The notes: a model not told the origin generated them from the sequence alone. Counted from the stretch's first letter, positions 35,743-45,696 are shown. The stretch is DNA of 64,000 nucleotides from Balneolaceae bacterium (GCA_017640605.1 JAEPQH010000004.1:226333-290332), one strand, 5' to 3'. Translations and numbers: made by a program.

Positions 35743-36208
35743 TTTATCGAATTTTCAGGAAATCCTGAACACCATCCCACACAGGGAGCCCTTTAGGTTT
35801 ATTGATAGCATAACCGAGCTTTCAAACGAGCATTGTATTGGTACCTATCACTTTAAAAAAGATGAGTTTTTTTATTCAGGGCATTTCCCTCAATTACCAA
35901 TTACACCAAGTGTGATTTTAATTGAATGTATGGCTCAAATTGGGCTTATACCGCTTGGCATGAAAAATTTGGCCTCACTAGATCCAACGGTCGATTTCGA
36001 TGCCATAAAGCCGATATTTACTAATTCTGATATCAAAGTTGGCGCTCCTGTATATCCTGAAACCACAGTTACAGTTGAGTCTAAAAATATCTATTTTCGT
36101 TTAAATAGACTCAAAACCAAAGTAAAAATGCGCAACGAACGTGGCGAAGTTTGTTGTTCAGGCACACTTTCGGGCATATTTTTACCTAACGAGAGTATCA
36201 CATTTTGA
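35735..36208 (+). CDS. FabZ-like 3-hydroxyacyl-ACP dehydratase (hot-dog fold)
   Basis: 157 residues. 'IPHREPFRFIDSI' and 'GHFPQLPITPSVILIECMAQ' contain the catalytic His and Glu of the FabZ/FabA hot-dog family. The usual P-G-V after the His block is P-S-V. The enzyme would remove water from 3-hydroxyacyl-ACP. The start lies 8 bases inside the upstream GNAT gene and its stop overlaps the next start (TTGA), a mark of tight coupling. Rather than the housekeeping FabZ, this is probably a pathway-specific copy. Confidence 0.88.
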   Translation: MIDLSNFQEILNTIPHREPFRFIDSITELSNEHCIGTYHFKKDEFFYSGHFPQLPITPSVILIECMAQIGLIPLGMKNLASLDPTVDFDAIKPIFTNSDIKVGAPVYPETTVTVESKNIYFRLNRLKTKVKMRNERGEVCCSGTLSGIFLPNESITF

Positions 36209-37491
36209 ATAACCGAGTAGTAATCACCGGTCTTGGTGTAGTTTCACCAAATGGAACCGGAATTAAAGAGTTTCAAACATCTATCAGAACGGGGAAATCG
36301 GGGGTTAAACACGACGCTTCGTTACAGGAATTAAATTTTCAATGTCAGGTTTCTGCTAAGCCGACCTACGATGAAGCCAAGCTGAAAGAGATCCTACCAG
36401 CCGGTTTATACATCAAGCTAGAAAACGAAGCAATGAAATATGCCTGCCTTGCCGGACATGAAGCTTGGCTAGATTCCGGGTTACCATTCACCTCAAAAGA
36501 TGACAACCCTGATTGGGATACCGGCATTATTTTTGGCGTTGGTGCCTTAGCAATGGATGAGTTTATAGGCGGTAAATTTGAGATCCTTCAGTCAGGGAAT
36601 CCACGAAAAATAGGATCACGCGTTGTGGAGCAAACCATGAATAGCGGTGCCGTTACTTACTTGAATAAGATGATTGGGTTCGGGAATATCGCAACGGCTA
36701 ATTCATCGGCATGTGCTACCGGAACCGAAGCAGTGATTTTAGGATATGAGCGTATCAAAAATGGAAAAGCAAAACGAATGCTATGTGGTAGCACTGAAAG
36801 CCAGGGTGTGTTTATTTGGAGTGGATTTGAGGCACTTCGTATTATTTGTTCCGACTCTAACGATGCCCCCGAAAAAGCATCCCGACCATTAGCAGCAAAT
36901 CCTGCCGGATTTGTACCCGGAACCGGATCCGGTGCGCTCGTTTTGGAATCGTTGGATAGCGCTCTGGAACGCGGAGCAAAAATTTACGGAGAAATTGTAG
37001 CCGGCGATATTGTAAATGGCGGCCAACGTAATGGCGGTTCTATCACGGCAAACAGTCCGGCAGCTACCCAACGAGTTATGAAAACAACCATGGCAGAAGC
37101 TGGGATTACCGGTGATGAGGTTGATCTGATTTGTGGGCATCTGACATCAACTATTGGTGACGTTCGAGAAATAGAGGCCTGGACTGCTGCACTTGAACGA
37201 TCCGGATCAGATTTTCCAAGAATAAATGCATTAAAATCAATGATTGGGCATTGCTTAGGCGCATCGGGTTCTATAGAAATGGTTGCGGCAACTTTACAAT
37301 TACATCATCAGTTTGCACATCCGAACATAAATATTGATAACTTACACCCAGACATTGTTTCGAAGGTTGATGCAACAAGCATTAGTTTTACAAATCTGGA
37401 AATGCCTATCAACTACTTGATGAAGGCAAGCCTTGGATTTGGCGATGTAAACAGCTGTATCGTTTTAAAAAAGTGGGATGCTAATGAGTAG
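36205..37491 (+). CDS. Beta-ketoacyl-ACP synthase (FabF-like)
   Basis: 428 residues, start TTG at 36205 overlapping the previous stop. The thiolase-fold catalytic triad is intact: Cys in 'ATANSSACATGTEAV' (about residue 171), His in 'CGHLTSTIGDVREIEA' and His in 'KSMIGHCLGASGS'. The N-terminal 'RVVITGLGVVSPNGTG' is classic for KAS II. The enzyme extends acyl chains on an acyl carrier protein in the cytoplasm, presumably the one encoded next. The gene end overlaps the carrier gene start. Confidence 0.93.
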   Translation: MNNRVVITGLGVVSPNGTGIKEFQTSIRTGKSGVKHDASLQELNFQCQVSAKPTYDEAKLKEILPAGLYIKLENEAMKYACLAGHEAWLDSGLPFTSKDDNPDWDTGIIFGVGALAMDEFIGGKFEILQSGNPRKIGSRVVEQTMNSGAVTYLNKMIGFGNIATANSSACATGTEAVILGYERIKNGKAKRMLCGSTESQGVFIWSGFEALRIICSDSNDAPEKASRPLAANPAGFVPGTGSGALVLESLDSALERGAKIYGEIVAGDIVNGGQRNGGSITANSPAATQRVMKTTMAEAGITGDEVDLICGHLTSTIGDVREIEAWTAALERSGSDFPRINALKSMIGHCLGASGSIEMVAATLQLHHQFAHPNINIDNLHPDIVSKVDATSISFTNLEMPINYLMKASLGFGDVNSCIVLKKWDANE

Positions 37492-37738
37492 CGACATTGT
37501 TGAGAAGTTAAAAACAATTATTGAGCCTTATTTAGACGAAGATGAAGTGGATATAGATGCTCTAACTCCAGAGTCTCATTTGATTCAGGATTTAGGACTC
37601 GATTCCTTTTATGTAATTGATGTGGTGATCGATATCGAAAATGAATTTGATATCGCTATCGAAAACGATCAGATTAGTCAGTTCGAAACCGTAGGACAGG
37701 TGGTGAGTGTAATTCAGGAAAAACTGGATAAAAAGTGA
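37484..37738 (+). CDS. Acyl carrier protein
   Basis: 84 residues from the ATG at 37484 (MSSDIVEKLK); an ATG at 37478 adds two residues and cannot be excluded. The phosphopantetheine attachment site is the Ser in 'DLGLDSFYVIDVVIDIENEF', about residue 39. It is an acidic four-helix carrier of the AcpP type that would hold the growing chain for the ketosynthase and dehydratase before it. Overlaps both neighbours. Probably dedicated to this cassette rather than to bulk fatty acid synthesis, because the rest of the fab genes are absent. Confidence 0.92.
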   Translation: MSSDIVEKLKTIIEPYLDEDEVDIDALTPESHLIQDLGLDSFYVIDVVIDIENEFDIAIENDQISQFETVGQVVSVIQEKLDKK

Positions 37739-38856
37739 TCCTTAGCATCGCATGGGTTGTTTTTATTACGTATGCGCTCTTAGGGGTATTCATCATTTCA
37801 GGATTGTTTCGCATCCCAAGAACCAAAGCCGTATCTGAGCCTCTGCCCACTGTTTCTTTACTAATTTCCTGCCGAAATGAAGAAAAAGATATCGACGACT
37901 GTCTTCGCTCGCTAGCACAGCTTACCTACCCAAAAGATAAACTTCAAATCATCTTAGTGGATGATTATTCTACCGATGCCACACCGGCCAAGCTGAAAGC
38001 ATTTGCTGATCAATATGATCATGCAGCATTTTACTCGGGCGAGGAATTTCCAGAAACGCACTTAGAAGCCAAAGGTAGAGGTATTGCACGAGCGGCCTCA
38101 AAAGCATCCGGCGATTGGCTATTTATCACAGATGCAGATGCCGTTGTTCCTCCACATTGGATTGAGCATATGTTATATGGCACCCACGACGATTCCGGCT
38201 TGATTGTAGGTACGACTGAGACCATCAATAAAACGTTTCTCGCAACGCTCGAAAAGATTGCGGGAATTTATACCATCCCGGTTGGATGGGGGCTGGCAGG
38301 TTGGGGCATTCCGATAAATGGCTTAGGACCCAATATGGCAATAAGAAGAAAGTTTTATGAACAATATGGTGGATTGGAAGCTGCCAATTTTAGAATTGCC
38401 GAGGATCATGCACTGTTCAATATGATCAAAAAAAATGGTCACGATATCCACCATCAAATGGATGAGAACATCCAGATCAAACTAAAACCGGTGAAAACAT
38501 ACGCTCAAATTATCAGCCAACAACGTCGTTGGATTAAAGGCGGATTTGAAGGGAGTATACTAGAGCGTGTATTAATTGCTTCATTGCTGTTCTTTGCTAT
38601 GACCTTCTCCTTGTTCTTTCTGTATGTGGTGATAGCATTTCCAACTTATGGCCTCATTTTCGGCTCAATTAAGTTCGTTACTGATAGTATTGCATACGGA
38701 GTTTTAAGTGCAAAAACCCGTAGTAAAGGATTATTGTGGCTTATTCCTTTAACCTTTATTTATACTATCGTGTCGTTTATTTGGCTTCCATTAAGCTTTT
38801 TGTTTAAACGCGATATAGCATGGATGGGAGATGGCTACGAAGTTACTTATAAATAG
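37735..38856 (+). CDS. Membrane-bound family 2 glycosyltransferase
   Basis: 373 residues, GTG start overlapping the carrier stop. One N-terminal helix (about 3-24), a GT-A domain ('VSLLISCRNEEKDIDDCLRS', 'IILVDDYSTDATP', the DxD in 'FITDADAVVP', 'AEDHALFNMI' and the QxxRW motif 'QQRRWIKGG'), and three C-terminal helices. The layout is that of GT2 enzymes that act on lipid acceptors at the inner membrane from a nucleotide sugar. Being last in an acyl-chain cassette, it may glycosylate the lipid made by the others (inference). Confidence 0.88.
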   Translation: MILSIAWVVFITYALLGVFIISGLFRIPRTKAVSEPLPTVSLLISCRNEEKDIDDCLRSLAQLTYPKDKLQIILVDDYSTDATPAKLKAFADQYDHAAFYSGEEFPETHLEAKGRGIARAASKASGDWLFITDADAVVPPHWIEHMLYGTHDDSGLIVGTTETINKTFLATLEKIAGIYTIPVGWGLAGWGIPINGLGPNMAIRRKFYEQYGGLEAANFRIAEDHALFNMIKKNGHDIHHQMDENIQIKLKPVKTYAQIISQQRRWIKGGFEGSILERVLIASLLFFAMTFSLFFLYVVIAFPTYGLIFGSIKFVTDSIAYGVLSAKTRSKGLLWLIPLTFIYTIVSFIWLPLSFLFKRDIAWMGDGYEVTYK

Positions 38857-38869
38857 TGAAACCGGTTAT

Positions 38870-39289
38870 TTATTTCGAATAACTATTGAATACCTTATCT
38901 AATAAAGTTCTTAGATGCCGGTATTCTTCTTCATTCAGGTTTTCCCAGCCAAGTTCACGGGATGCATACACATGTTCTCGAGCTTTATTTGTTTCAGCAC
39001 TTCCAGCTTCGGTTAAACTAATTAAATATCGACGGCCATCTTCCGGATCCTGAGTACGTTTAACGAAGCCTTTTTTTTGGAGTAGATCGATAATTCTGGA
39101 AACGGTGTGTTTGTCTTTAAAACTCTCGCTGGCTAAATCTGCCTGACTCATTGTTGCCGTTTCTAATTTCGATAAAATCACCCATTGTTCCGGGGTAATG
39201 TCGATATTTGCTACTTTAAACCTGTTGATAAGATCTTGCCGAACTACTTTGTACGTGCGGTCGATGTAGATGCCTATTTCCTTTTTCAT
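38870..39289 (-). CDS. MarR-family transcriptional regulator
   Basis: 139 residues. A winged helix with 'ITPEQWVILSKLETATMSQADLA' (helix-turn-helix) and the wing 'KGFVKRTQDPEDGRRYLISL' containing the family's D-x-R-R motif. MarR dimers usually repress neighbouring genes until a small ligand binds. The start overlaps the stop of the cyclase-TPR gene by 4 bases (ATGA), so it is expressed with it. It is also convergent with the acyl cassette, 13 bases between stops. The target operator is not identified. Confidence 0.9.
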   Translation of the reverse strand: MKKEIGIYIDRTYKVVRQDLINRFKVANIDITPEQWVILSKLETATMSQADLASESFKDKHTVSRIIDLLQKKGFVKRTQDPEDGRRYLISLTEAGSAETNKAREHVYASRELGWENLNEEEYRHLRTLLDKVFNSYSK

Positions 39290-41244
39290 GCACTCATCTT
39301 TTTCATCTTCGGCAACCCAATGCGTTCTCTCACCAATTGATATCTTGGGTCGTCGATCAGTCGGCGGAACGGGATCATACTATCAAAGAAAATCATAGCT
39401 CCAAGTTGTTTATCGATGCCTTCGTTGATGTATTTGAAGGCAGTATCGGCGTCTCCCATCCCAGCAAACACACAAGCTAAATCGAGCGATAAATTGAGAT
39501 GCGGGTTTTCATCGGCTCGTAGATTTATTCGTTCGATGTTTTCTAATGCCAGCTCCGTATTTCCTTGAAGTGCGGCAATGTATCCTAAAAAGGCGCCACC
39601 AGAGTTCGGTTCTTTTACCAATTTCAGATACTTTCGCGCATATTTTAGCGCATTTTCTAAGTCACCTTTTTCCAGATAAATCATCGAAATGCCTTCAAAA
39701 GCTGATCTAAATAGCGGATCGAGTTCGATAATTTCTTCGAATATATCTAACGCTTTTTCGAAATCGCCAAATAGCATATACGCTCGTGCCAGCTCTTGCT
39801 TTGCTGGTAACGATAGTGGATCTAGCGTACAAGCGGCTTTATTATGATGAATCATTCGATCAAATTCGCACGTGGCCCGGTATAAATATCCCAATCCGAT
39901 GCGCGCGTCTAAATAATCCGGCTCGAGTGTGATCGCTTTTCTGAAGTTTGCCTCTGCAACATCGAACTTCCACTTCGAAAACAGGTTTACAAAACCGAGA
40001 GCAGTATAGGATTCCGCTCGTGTACTATTAAGCTCAACTGATTTATTGGCGTATTCTTCGGAAAGCGCATAGGCTTTTTCTGCCGGTAAATGCCCAATGG
40101 TGCCCAACATGGTGTAACAATTTGCTAATGCGGAATAAGCGTTTGTGTAGGTTTTGCATTTATTTATCGCTTTCTCAAAAATAGTGATCGCTTTATTTAC
40201 CGATTCCGGCGTTCGTTTATTCCAATGATATAAACCTTCGAGATAATGGTTATAAGCAACAACACTATCCGTGGAAGCCTCATAAAGCTTACCAGTGGTA
40301 TCGAAAAATGAATCCGCTTCTAGTTTTTCGGCAATTTTTTGGGCGATTTCATCCTGCACACTGAAAATATCTTTCATTTCGCCATCAAAATTCTCCGACC
40401 ATATATGAAATCCGTCGTCCGTTTTAATAAGCTGTGCAGTTACTCTGATCCGATCACCGGCTTTGCGCACACTTCCTTCCAATACCGTTGCTACGTTTAA
40501 TTCCTTTCCGATTTGACGTATATCCTTTGATGTATTTTTGTACGCAAAAACGGACGTTCTTGAAGCCACTGATAAATCGGTAACTTTAACTAATGCGTTG
40601 ATTATTTCTTCTGTAATACCATCGCTAAAATATTCGTCGGATGGATCGCCTGAGAAGTTTACAAAAGGCAACACCGCAACACTGTTTTGGTAAGAGCCTG
40701 TGAGTTCTTGAATATGCTTCTGAGCCGGTACCTGAATACCATTATCAGCTAGGGCAAAAATGCTTGTAGTTTGGAAAACATTCTTCAATTCATGTTGGCC
40801 AAATGCCTCAACCCGAATTCCAGGGTGATTTTTTATTTCCTCAAATACTTTACCCGAAAGCATAACCGAACCAGGAATACCTAAACCTTGCACACGTGCT
40901 GCTAAGTTTACGGCATCCCCAAAAATACCTTCATCATCATACACAACATCACCAAGGTGAATACCAATTCTCAACGGAACCTGAGGGTCATTTTGTAGCT
41001 CGAGTTGAATATCTCGCGCTGCATTTACGGCATCGATTGCGCTCCCAAACATGCTTAAAGTTCCATCGCCGTAGTATTGCATCACTTGGCCGCGATGCTC
41101 CATAATGTAATTATCTACCACTTTGCGCTGTCGATCTCTTAACCGTTTTGCTTCAGCTTCATTTTGCTGCATCAGCTTGGTATAACCAACCATATCAGCA
41201 AACATAATTGCTGCCAAAAGTCGAATATTTTTAGTCTCGGGCAT
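39286..41244 (-). CDS. Class III adenylate/guanylate cyclase-like protein with TolB-like and TPR domains
   Basis: 652 residues. Residues 5-170 are a class III cyclase domain: 'AAIMFADMVGYTKLM' and 'QYYGDGTLSMFGSA' hold the two metal-binding Asp, and 'GIFGDAVNLAARVQGL' supplies the transition-state Asn/Arg. Residues 190-330 are a FlgO/TolB-like domain ('SVAVLPFVNFSGDPSDEYFS', 'VLEGSVRKAGDRIRVTAQLI'). From 345 onward at least seven TPR units follow. The whole is a common multi-domain design in Bacteroidota-type genomes; it probably makes a cyclic nucleotide in response to a protein partner, but activity is untested. Co-transcribed with the MarR regulator. Confidence 0.9.
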   Translation of the reverse strand: MPETKNIRLLAAIMFADMVGYTKLMQQNEAEAKRLRDRQRKVVDNYIMEHRGQVMQYYGDGTLSMFGSAIDAVNAARDIQLELQNDPQVPLRIGIHLGDVVYDDEGIFGDAVNLAARVQGLGIPGSVMLSGKVFEEIKNHPGIRVEAFGQHELKNVFQTTSIFALADNGIQVPAQKHIQELTGSYQNSVAVLPFVNFSGDPSDEYFSDGITEEIINALVKVTDLSVASRTSVFAYKNTSKDIRQIGKELNVATVLEGSVRKAGDRIRVTAQLIKTDDGFHIWSENFDGEMKDIFSVQDEIAQKIAEKLEADSFFDTTGKLYEASTDSVVAYNHYLEGLYHWNKRTPESVNKAITIFEKAINKCKTYTNAYSALANCYTMLGTIGHLPAEKAYALSEEYANKSVELNSTRAESYTALGFVNLFSKWKFDVAEANFRKAITLEPDYLDARIGLGYLYRATCEFDRMIHHNKAACTLDPLSLPAKQELARAYMLFGDFEKALDIFEEIIELDPLFRSAFEGISMIYLEKGDLENALKYARKYLKLVKEPNSGGAFLGYIAALQGNTELALENIERINLRADENPHLNLSLDLACVFAGMGDADTAFKYINEGIDKQLGAMIFFDSMIPFRRLIDDPRYQLVRERIGLPKMKKMSA

Positions 41245-41315
41245 GGGAGGCTATATAGCTGGTTAAGTGTAAGAATTATCGATCAGAATATACTCAATAA
41301 TCGTGCCGCCTGTAT

Positions 41316-44300
41316 CTAAAAGAAGAATCCTGCCTTAATTTCAAAGCTGTTTTCATCGCCCGAAGTACCATAGGTAGCGCTGATGAGCAGTTGATCGAAC
41401 AAATTAAACCAAATTCCTCCACCATAACCTTGATGCCATGTATTAGATTGCTCGCCATCGGTCCACACACGGCCAACATCTGTAAAGGCAAGAAAACCAC
41501 CTTTTCCACCTAACAGATATCGATAAAAATCAAACAGTTCTATTCGAACTTCTGCATTAGTGTATACTGATGTTCTCCCCGTAAAGCGTTGATTGTTGAA
41601 GCCTCGCAAATTGCGACTGGCTCCTAACGAATTAGCCTCGTAAAACGGGAAACTTCCGATGATATGTTCACTGCCAAAACGTCCTGCAAAGGTGCGTTGG
41701 CGTTTACTCGAACCCGAAATATAAAAAGCTGATTCTCCCGACAAGCGTAGGTGAGACTTACTAGCATTATTAAACCCAACATTGGCTAAACCGGATATTC
41801 CGAGCTTAAAACCGTGCTTAGGATTCACAGAGTTATCTACATCATCGAGAGAAACGCCGGTAGTAAATTGCCCATAATATTGATTGGAAAATATATTTGG
41901 ATTAATTCCTAAGCTTGGGTCGTTTAAAATGCTTGGCTCGCCTTCTACATCATCTAGTTTTGTGTATTGGATGCCGGCACCAATGTGATATCGTAGTAAA
42001 TTTTGAATTTCTATGCTTGCTTTCCCCAACACTTGATATTGCTCGAGCCTGGCACGGTAAAATTCGGAGGATAATTGGTCTTCGCGCCGGGTGTCGTTTC
42101 CTAAACCGAAGAAATATCGGTAACTCTCCGGGAGTAACGCCTTGCCATCGATATTTGCATTCCAATCTTTCGTGAAATTGAACCAAGCTCCGTTATATCG
42201 AATATTTGCAGCCCCGGTGATGGGAGCGTAATTGGCACGAACATAGTGTTTTTGAGCCGGTGATTTTCTAAAGCCATGTTTTTCGAAACGTGGACCTCCA
42301 CCAATGAATAAGCCGTCGTCGTCATTAAAGGCAAAGAAGAATCCTACTTGAGTAGAATTCCACTGATAATCGGTTTTGTAGTAATAATGATTGATGGATG
42401 GATCGGGCGACAGGTTTATGTCTGCCTTGCTGTTAACGGTAGATTCGTTGGAGATATCGGTATCGTAATAGTGCAGGTTTCTTTTAACTCCCACAGCCTC
42501 ATCAATAAGAAGATCATTTCCTGATCCACCAATTAATCGCAGTTTCATGCTCGATCTGGCTTCTCCCTGTATTATGAATTCGTCATCATCACCCATTGCA
42601 TACATCCGAATTTCATCGGTTTGATTGGAAGTAAATGTGCGCTGAAAATACTTTTCTTTGAGTTTTCCTTTACCGGAAAGCTTATAAACCTCAACGTTTA
42701 TGGAGTCTTTATCGAAAATGTTTATCACAAAACGTTCTCTTTTATGGCTGCCCGGAATGCTCACTACTTTGTTAAGCAAGCGCGCATATTCAAGTGCAAT
42801 TTCGGGCAAAAGGTCGCGGCGTACTTTTAGTATTTCGATGGTTTCTTCACCAAATTCTTCATAAATCGGTGTTGGGTATGCTCGAACAGCTTCCTCGATA
42901 GCTTGATCGGTTAAGCTTTGTTTAATTTCGAAAGCAAGTTCTACCCATTCGTTTTCATCCACTTGATTGGAAAATCTACGTGTTAGCCCAAGTGAATTCT
43001 GATTAAGCCCTTTTAGATTTCCATAATTCTTATCAAAATTTTGGTATTGAACAAAGGGACCTAATTTTGCCAAGGTTGGAATCAATCCGTTCAACTTCAT
43101 GAGAGCTACATCGCGATCGCGTGGAATAGGTCGGTAGATTTTTCCTTTCTCATCTTCGGGCTCAAAAGCGCCCCAACGCCACTGATCAGCATGCCGATCC
43201 CAGTCAGCAATTAACATATCAAAAAGGCGTGAGCGTGCAAACAATGTTTGGTCTACCCGATGATCTAAATCGCCATCAACTTCGCGCATAAAATCGAGAT
43301 GCGATAGTACATCTTCCGGTCGCCCAACCGATTCCAGATCGTTCATATCATTGTCGGGCTTGCGTTCAAAAAGCGCCAGCGATCCTCCCATCAAATCGCC
43401 ATAACCTCCTAATAATGGATCATCCGGAACTACATAATATTTGGGATTGGTGTGATACACCCCGGTATGTTTTGCCAATTCAGCAACAACTAAAGCGGCG
43501 TAAGGATTTAGCATCGAGAATTGATCTTGAGCAACTTCTAAGGCAAACGATTGTTTTAGGGCATCATCCCATACTTTACCGGCTTGTTTATTCACCGATC
43601 GTAGCACATATTCTTTGTCGTCATCACCATCTAAGTGAAGTGTGTTCGATTGTCCACGTCCCCCGAACCGAACCGGTGTTAATCCGCCTTCTACCTTTGT
43701 TACATCAAATACCGGAAACTCCACCTCCACCGACCATTTTTCCCGTTGATTTTCCCCCAAAAGCGATCGGTATAAAAAACCGCCACGATCATATTTCTCA
43801 TGTGCAGCAATCTTTGTTGGAGTATTAGCTAGTATTGCTTCTCGATCTTCATTTTCCACGTGATCTTCGATGGTTGCACTTGGACCTTGAACCTGTGTGC
43901 GATAAATCAGTTCGCCATCAGAATTATTATTATCCGGTGTCCATGCTTCCATCCAAACGGAGCCATCGGTTAAAAACTGCAATCGAATAAAACCGTTACC
44001 ACCATATGCAAAATCAGCGCCTTTTCCTTTAGCCACATAATCGGTTTTTGAGCCTGAGCCGCTTACGAGGTAATGCGTATTGTAGCGCTTACTTTTGGTT
44101 TTTTTGTGATATTGAAGCGTATGTGCATGCCCCGATACATAGATCAATTCCTCTTTTTCGCTGAATGTATTTTTCAAAGCTTCTGCCATTGCAGAGTAGC
44201 GGTGGTGAGGAATATCCTGTTTATAGCCGAATAATTTTCGATATAGCACATACAACGATCCAAAAACAGGCGGGGCAAAATGGGTGCTCAGAGGAAAAAA

Positions 44301-45041
44301 TCCGCCGTGCGATTCATTCGAGTAAAGAGGATGGTGTGCCGCTACAATTAAATAATCGTTTTTTCTATCACGGATAATATCCTGCATCTCGTTAATAACA
44401 TCACCAGCATCATTCACATAAAAATCGCCATTGTCGCCATAAGGTTTTTCGTGATCGTGCAACCACCAGTGGGTGTCTAATGCAACTAACCTGATGTCGT
44501 GACGCAATGCGGGGTGCTCATCGTCGTCCATCAGCTCAATTTCGAAAGGTCCGGGAAACCCATTATCCGGTAAAAAAGTATTTCCTCTATCTAAATAGGT
44601 TTCGATGTATTCTTCTTGTCGTTTAACTGCTTCCAGTCCGCCTTCAAGCCCATTATTCCAATCGTGATTTCCGGGAACAAAAACTACACGGCCTTTAAAA
44701 TTAGCAACGGTATTTAATTGAGCATTCATTCGTTGCTCATAAAAATTCCTACGTGGATGGGTGGAGTCAGGAAGACCGAAATTGTAGATGTTATCACCAA
44801 GAAAAATGGCGGCGCTATGTTCATCTGCGTTATTCAAAAACTTAGTGAATAACTGTAGTGTGGGATCGTCATCTAGATTTGGAGAACCGGCATCACCGAT
44901 TAAATACACAGTGTAGATGGTTTCTTCATTATCCGGTGTCGGATTGTTTTTCCAATCTCTTGAATCTTGATCAATGTATAACCCGGTGGTGCCACAAGCT
45001 GAAACAAAAGCACAGAATAAAACAATGGAAATAAGACGCAT
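41316..45041 (-). CDS. Lipoprotein: metallophosphoesterase fused to a BamA/TamA-like outer-membrane barrel
   Basis: 1241 residues from the ATG at 45041, which gives a lipoprotein signal with lipobox VSAC (Cys 16); an in-frame ATG at 45185 would bury it. Residues about 38-335 form a calcineurin-like phosphoesterase with all metal motifs: IGDAGSP, FLGDNIYNFG, PGNHDWNNG, AAHHPLYS and SGHAHTLQYH. A middle region (about 400-750) has no family I recognise. The last about 330 residues are strands of a surface-antigen/BamA-type barrel ending 'ENSFEIKAGFFF' with a terminal Phe. The enzyme domain would be held at the outer membrane by its own barrel. Similar fusions are annotated in Bacteroidota; the substrate is unknown. 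Confidence 0.87.
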   Translation of the reverse strand: MRLISIVLFCAFVSACGTTGLYIDQDSRDWKNNPTPDNEETIYTVYLIGDAGSPNLDDDPTLQLFTKFLNNADEHSAAIFLGDNIYNFGLPDSTHPRRNFYEQRMNAQLNTVANFKGRVVFVPGNHDWNNGLEGGLEAVKRQEEYIETYLDRGNTFLPDNGFPGPFEIELMDDDEHPALRHDIRLVALDTHWWLHDHEKPYGDNGDFYVNDAGDVINEMQDIIRDRKNDYLIVAAHHPLYSNESHGGFFPLSTHFAPPVFGSLYVLYRKLFGYKQDIPHHRYSAMAEALKNTFSEKEELIYVSGHAHTLQYHKKTKSKRYNTHYLVSGSGSKTDYVAKGKGADFAYGGNGFIRLQFLTDGSVWMEAWTPDNNNSDGELIYRTQVQGPSATIEDHVENEDREAILANTPTKIAAHEKYDRGGFLYRSLLGENQREKWSVEVEFPVFDVTKVEGGLTPVRFGGRGQSNTLHLDGDDDKEYVLRSVNKQAGKVWDDALKQSFALEVAQDQFSMLNPYAALVVAELAKHTGVYHTNPKYYVVPDDPLLGGYGDLMGGSLALFERKPDNDMNDLESVGRPEDVLSHLDFMREVDGDLDHRVDQTLFARSRLFDMLIADWDRHADQWRWGAFEPEDEKGKIYRPIPRDRDVALMKLNGLIPTLAKLGPFVQYQNFDKNYGNLKGLNQNSLGLTRRFSNQVDENEWVELAFEIKQSLTDQAIEEAVRAYPTPIYEEFGEETIEILKVRRDLLPEIALEYARLLNKVVSIPGSHKRERFVINIFDKDSINVEVYKLSGKGKLKEKYFQRTFTSNQTDEIRMYAMGDDDEFIIQGEARSSMKLRLIGGSGNDLLIDEAVGVKRNLHYYDTDISNESTVNSKADINLSPDPSINHYYYKTDYQWNSTQVGFFFAFNDDDGLFIGGGPRFEKHGFRKSPAQKHYVRANYAPITGAANIRYNGAWFNFTKDWNANIDGKALLPESYRYFFGLGNDTRREDQLSSEFYRARLEQYQVLGKASIEIQNLLRYHIGAGIQYTKLDDVEGEPSILNDPSLGINPNIFSNQYYGQFTTGVSLDDVDNSVNPKHGFKLGISGLANVGFNNASKSHLRLSGESAFYISGSSKRQRTFAGRFGSEHIIGSFPFYEANSLGASRNLRGFNNQRFTGRTSVYTNAEVRIELFDFYRYLLGGKGGFLAFTDVGRVWTDGEQSNTWHQGYGGGIWFNLFDQLLISATYGTSGDENSFEIKAGFFF

Positions 45042-45279
45042 GAGGGAGAGTGAAATGAGCCGTTGAGGTGAGCGTAGATTAGTATAAAAAAACGGCAGAT
45101 ACAACAAAGGCCGGTTGTTTGCCGACCTTGATTTTTGAATAACTATACCCAATATACGAGCAGAAATGCCCCTCAACCAAATCAAATTTGATTTATATAA
45201 GTAATGATAATTGATAATAATTTAAAGTATATTCAAACCCCATTAAAACAAATTATAGAACTATAAATATTACTGTAGA

Positions 45280-45696
45280 ATGCCACGTAAGATCGGAGAA
45301 TTAACCCTGTATTCTGTTGATGATCTGCATGAAATGCTAGGTGTTTCGAAACTGACTCTTAGAACGTACATCAGAAACGGAAAAATTAAAGGACGAAAAC
45401 TAGGTGTAAGTTGGTATGTAACCGAGGATGCCATTCGCAATTATTTTGAAGAACCACAAGAATCTGAGTCAACGGCTCCATCAGGCAAAAAAGAAGCACC
45501 CAAATATATTGTACAAGGCGTAAACGATTTGGTAAGCGAAACTGAAGAATGCGAAACGGTTGATGAAGTATTGACGCTGTTAAACGAACAGCCTATCATT
45601 AGTTTGTTTCAGGTACAGATTGTAGACCGAGCTACCAACGAAATTAAAGAAATAATAAAAGCACGAGATTTTATTGAACAACATGCGAACCGTTAA
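45280..45696 (+). CDS. Helix-turn-helix (excisionase/MerR-like) DNA-binding protein
   Basis: 138 residues. The first 60 residues ('LYSVDDLHEMLGVSKLTLRT', 'IRNGKIKGRKLGVSWYVTED') are a winged HTH_17 domain as in excisionases and MerR N-termini. A charged linker follows, then a C-terminal unit (about 75-138) of mixed alpha/beta without known match. The stop overlaps the next gene by 14 bases. It may regulate that gene or the divergent phosphoesterase-barrel gene, whose start lies 238 bases away. Confidence 0.75.
   Translation: MPRKIGELTLYSVDDLHEMLGVSKLTLRTYIRNGKIKGRKLGVSWYVTEDAIRNYFEEPQESESTAPSGKKEAPKYIVQGVNDLVSETEECETVDEVLTLLNEQPIISLFQVQIVDRATNEIKEIIKARDFIEQHANR

Noticed and set aside
38865..38883. 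Hairpin GTTATT/AATAAC between the convergent GT2 and MarR genes
   Set aside because: Only six AT-rich pairs and no T-run; too weak to call a terminator.
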